Source: Pedosphaera sp. (lineage in GTDB: Bacteria > Verrucomicrobiota > Verrucomicrobiae > Limisphaerales > Pedosphaeraceae). Taken from it: a DNA stretch of 6,519 nt. The position numbers and the translations under genes are program-made. Of the stretch, positions 5,884 through 6,519 are shown piece after piece. Under the pieces are notes generated by a model. It was given only the letters and a program-made list of their open reading frames with translations, ran no database searches and was not told the origin of the DNA. Position 1 is the stretch's first letter. Every line of letters begins with the position of its first letter. The stretch lies in assembly GCA_028293265.1 (NCBI GenBank), contig JAQGPB010000191.1, positions 1 through 6,519 on the forward strand, given 5' to 3'.

Positions 5884-6519
5884 TTAACGCCGCAACAACA
5901 GGATCATCAACACGCCTACCACCAGTGCGACGGTTGCGAGCGGCCAGGTGAGGGCGAGTCCCAGTTTGCAAAGCTGGCCGAGGCTTTGTCCTGCCAGCCA
6001 AGCCGACGGGGTGGCGGCATTTTTGGCCGGCGCGCCGCCTTCGACTCCGCCGGACAACACGGGAAATTTCAGGCGCGCCGCGTTCCATTCCATGCGGGCG
6101 TTTTCAATCACGGTCAAGGCCCGGGTAAGCTCCACGGCGAAATTGTCTTTGGTCCAGGTTGCCTCGTTGGTCAGTTCGACTTTTCCGAGAGCCGCCTGCA
6201 TTTCAGCCAACGATTTGGCCATCTGTTCCGCGTCGCAACGGGCGGCAAACTCTGCTTCGGTGAGCAAACCGATGCCGCGGGTGAGATTCTGGATGGTTTC
6301 CTGGCGGCCATTTTGAAATTCAATCTGGCGGCGGCGGGTTTCTTCAAGGCCGGCGCGCTCGCGCTCCAGTTCCTCCTGGACGCGTTTCAACTCGGCCAGT
6401 TTCTGCTGGGTTTCGCCCACCTTGGAATCCACTTCTTCCCGGGTGGGGGCGCGGCTGGTCGCGGCAGCGGCGGCGCTCACCGTGCCGGTGTAAGCAGCCT
6501 TGCGCGCGGCCTGAAAATC
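5884..6519 (-). CDS. Unrecognised coiled-coil protein with C-terminal membrane anchor, probably 5'-partial
   Basis: I do not recognise this protein. Counting from the first in-frame GTG (6480) gives 198 residues. The frame stays open for another 13 codons to the window edge (DFQAARKAAYTGT), with helical-looking sequence and no ribosome-binding site before the GTG, so the true start probably lies outside. Visible parts: an Ala/Thr-rich start, a long charged coiled coil at about 13-65, and a second amphipathic helical region at about 74-137. A Gly/Ala/Pro linker spans about 143-160, and a single membrane helix at about 174-196 ends in Arg-Arg. No signal peptide is visible in the part seen. The design (coiled coil, linker, C-terminal anchor) parallels the next gene, which begins 12 bases after this stop, although I see no sequence similarity between the two. 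Confidence 0.75.
   Translation of the reverse strand, partial: DFQAARKAAYTGTVSAAAAATSRAPTREEVDSKVGETQQKLAELKRVQEELERERAGLEETRRRQIEFQNGRQETIQNLTRGIGLLTEAEFAARCDAEQMAKSLAEMQAALGKVELTNEATWTKDNFAVELTRALTVIENARMEWNAARLKFPVLSGGVEGGAPAKNAATPSAWLAGQSLGQLCKLGLALTWPLATVALVVGVLMILLLRR

Overview
The window carries six protein-coding genes and an unusual amount of small-repeat DNA. The sequence is GC-rich and has no convincing Shine-Dalgarno sites. Several intergenic-type repeat families lie in or beside ordinary housekeeping and membrane-protein genes. From recollection of similar palindromic repeats, this suggests a Verrucomicrobiota chromosome (Pedosphaera/Limisphaerales type). That is an inference; no marker here proves it.

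Layout. On the plus strand, tyrS (77-1357, tyrosyl-tRNA synthetase) is followed by a 285-base gap. The gap holds a 104-base inverted pair of small palindromes (1461-1564) and a 7-base tandem repeat (1613-1640). The repeat runs up to the start of a compact M50 (site-2-protease type) membrane metalloprotease (1643-2302). A HupE/UreJ_2-family membrane protein follows (about 2367-3737). Its N-terminal coding region is occupied by a second palindrome pair beginning with GTAG (2385-2459), and its extracytoplasmic domain contains a third, unrelated palindrome read in frame (2892-2934). A four-copy 9-base tandem repeat (3747-3782) separates this gene from the convergent minus-strand block.

The minus-strand block reads from the right edge: a coiled-coil protein with a C-terminal membrane anchor (5884 to the window edge, probably 5'-incomplete), a second protein of similar design (5347-5871), then an organophosphate:phosphate antiporter-type MFS transporter (3787-5343). 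Gaps are 12 and 3 bases, so this looks like an operon. The transporter keeps both phosphate-binding arginines of the GlpT family but has lost two other GlpT pocket residues.

The genes do not form one pathway. The most interesting features are (i) five distinct short repeats in 2.4 kb, two of them apparently translated within a single membrane-protein gene, and (ii) the pairing of two unrecognised tail-anchored coiled-coil proteins with a divergent OPA transporter. I see no CRISPR array, tRNA, rRNA, transposase or complete mobile element.
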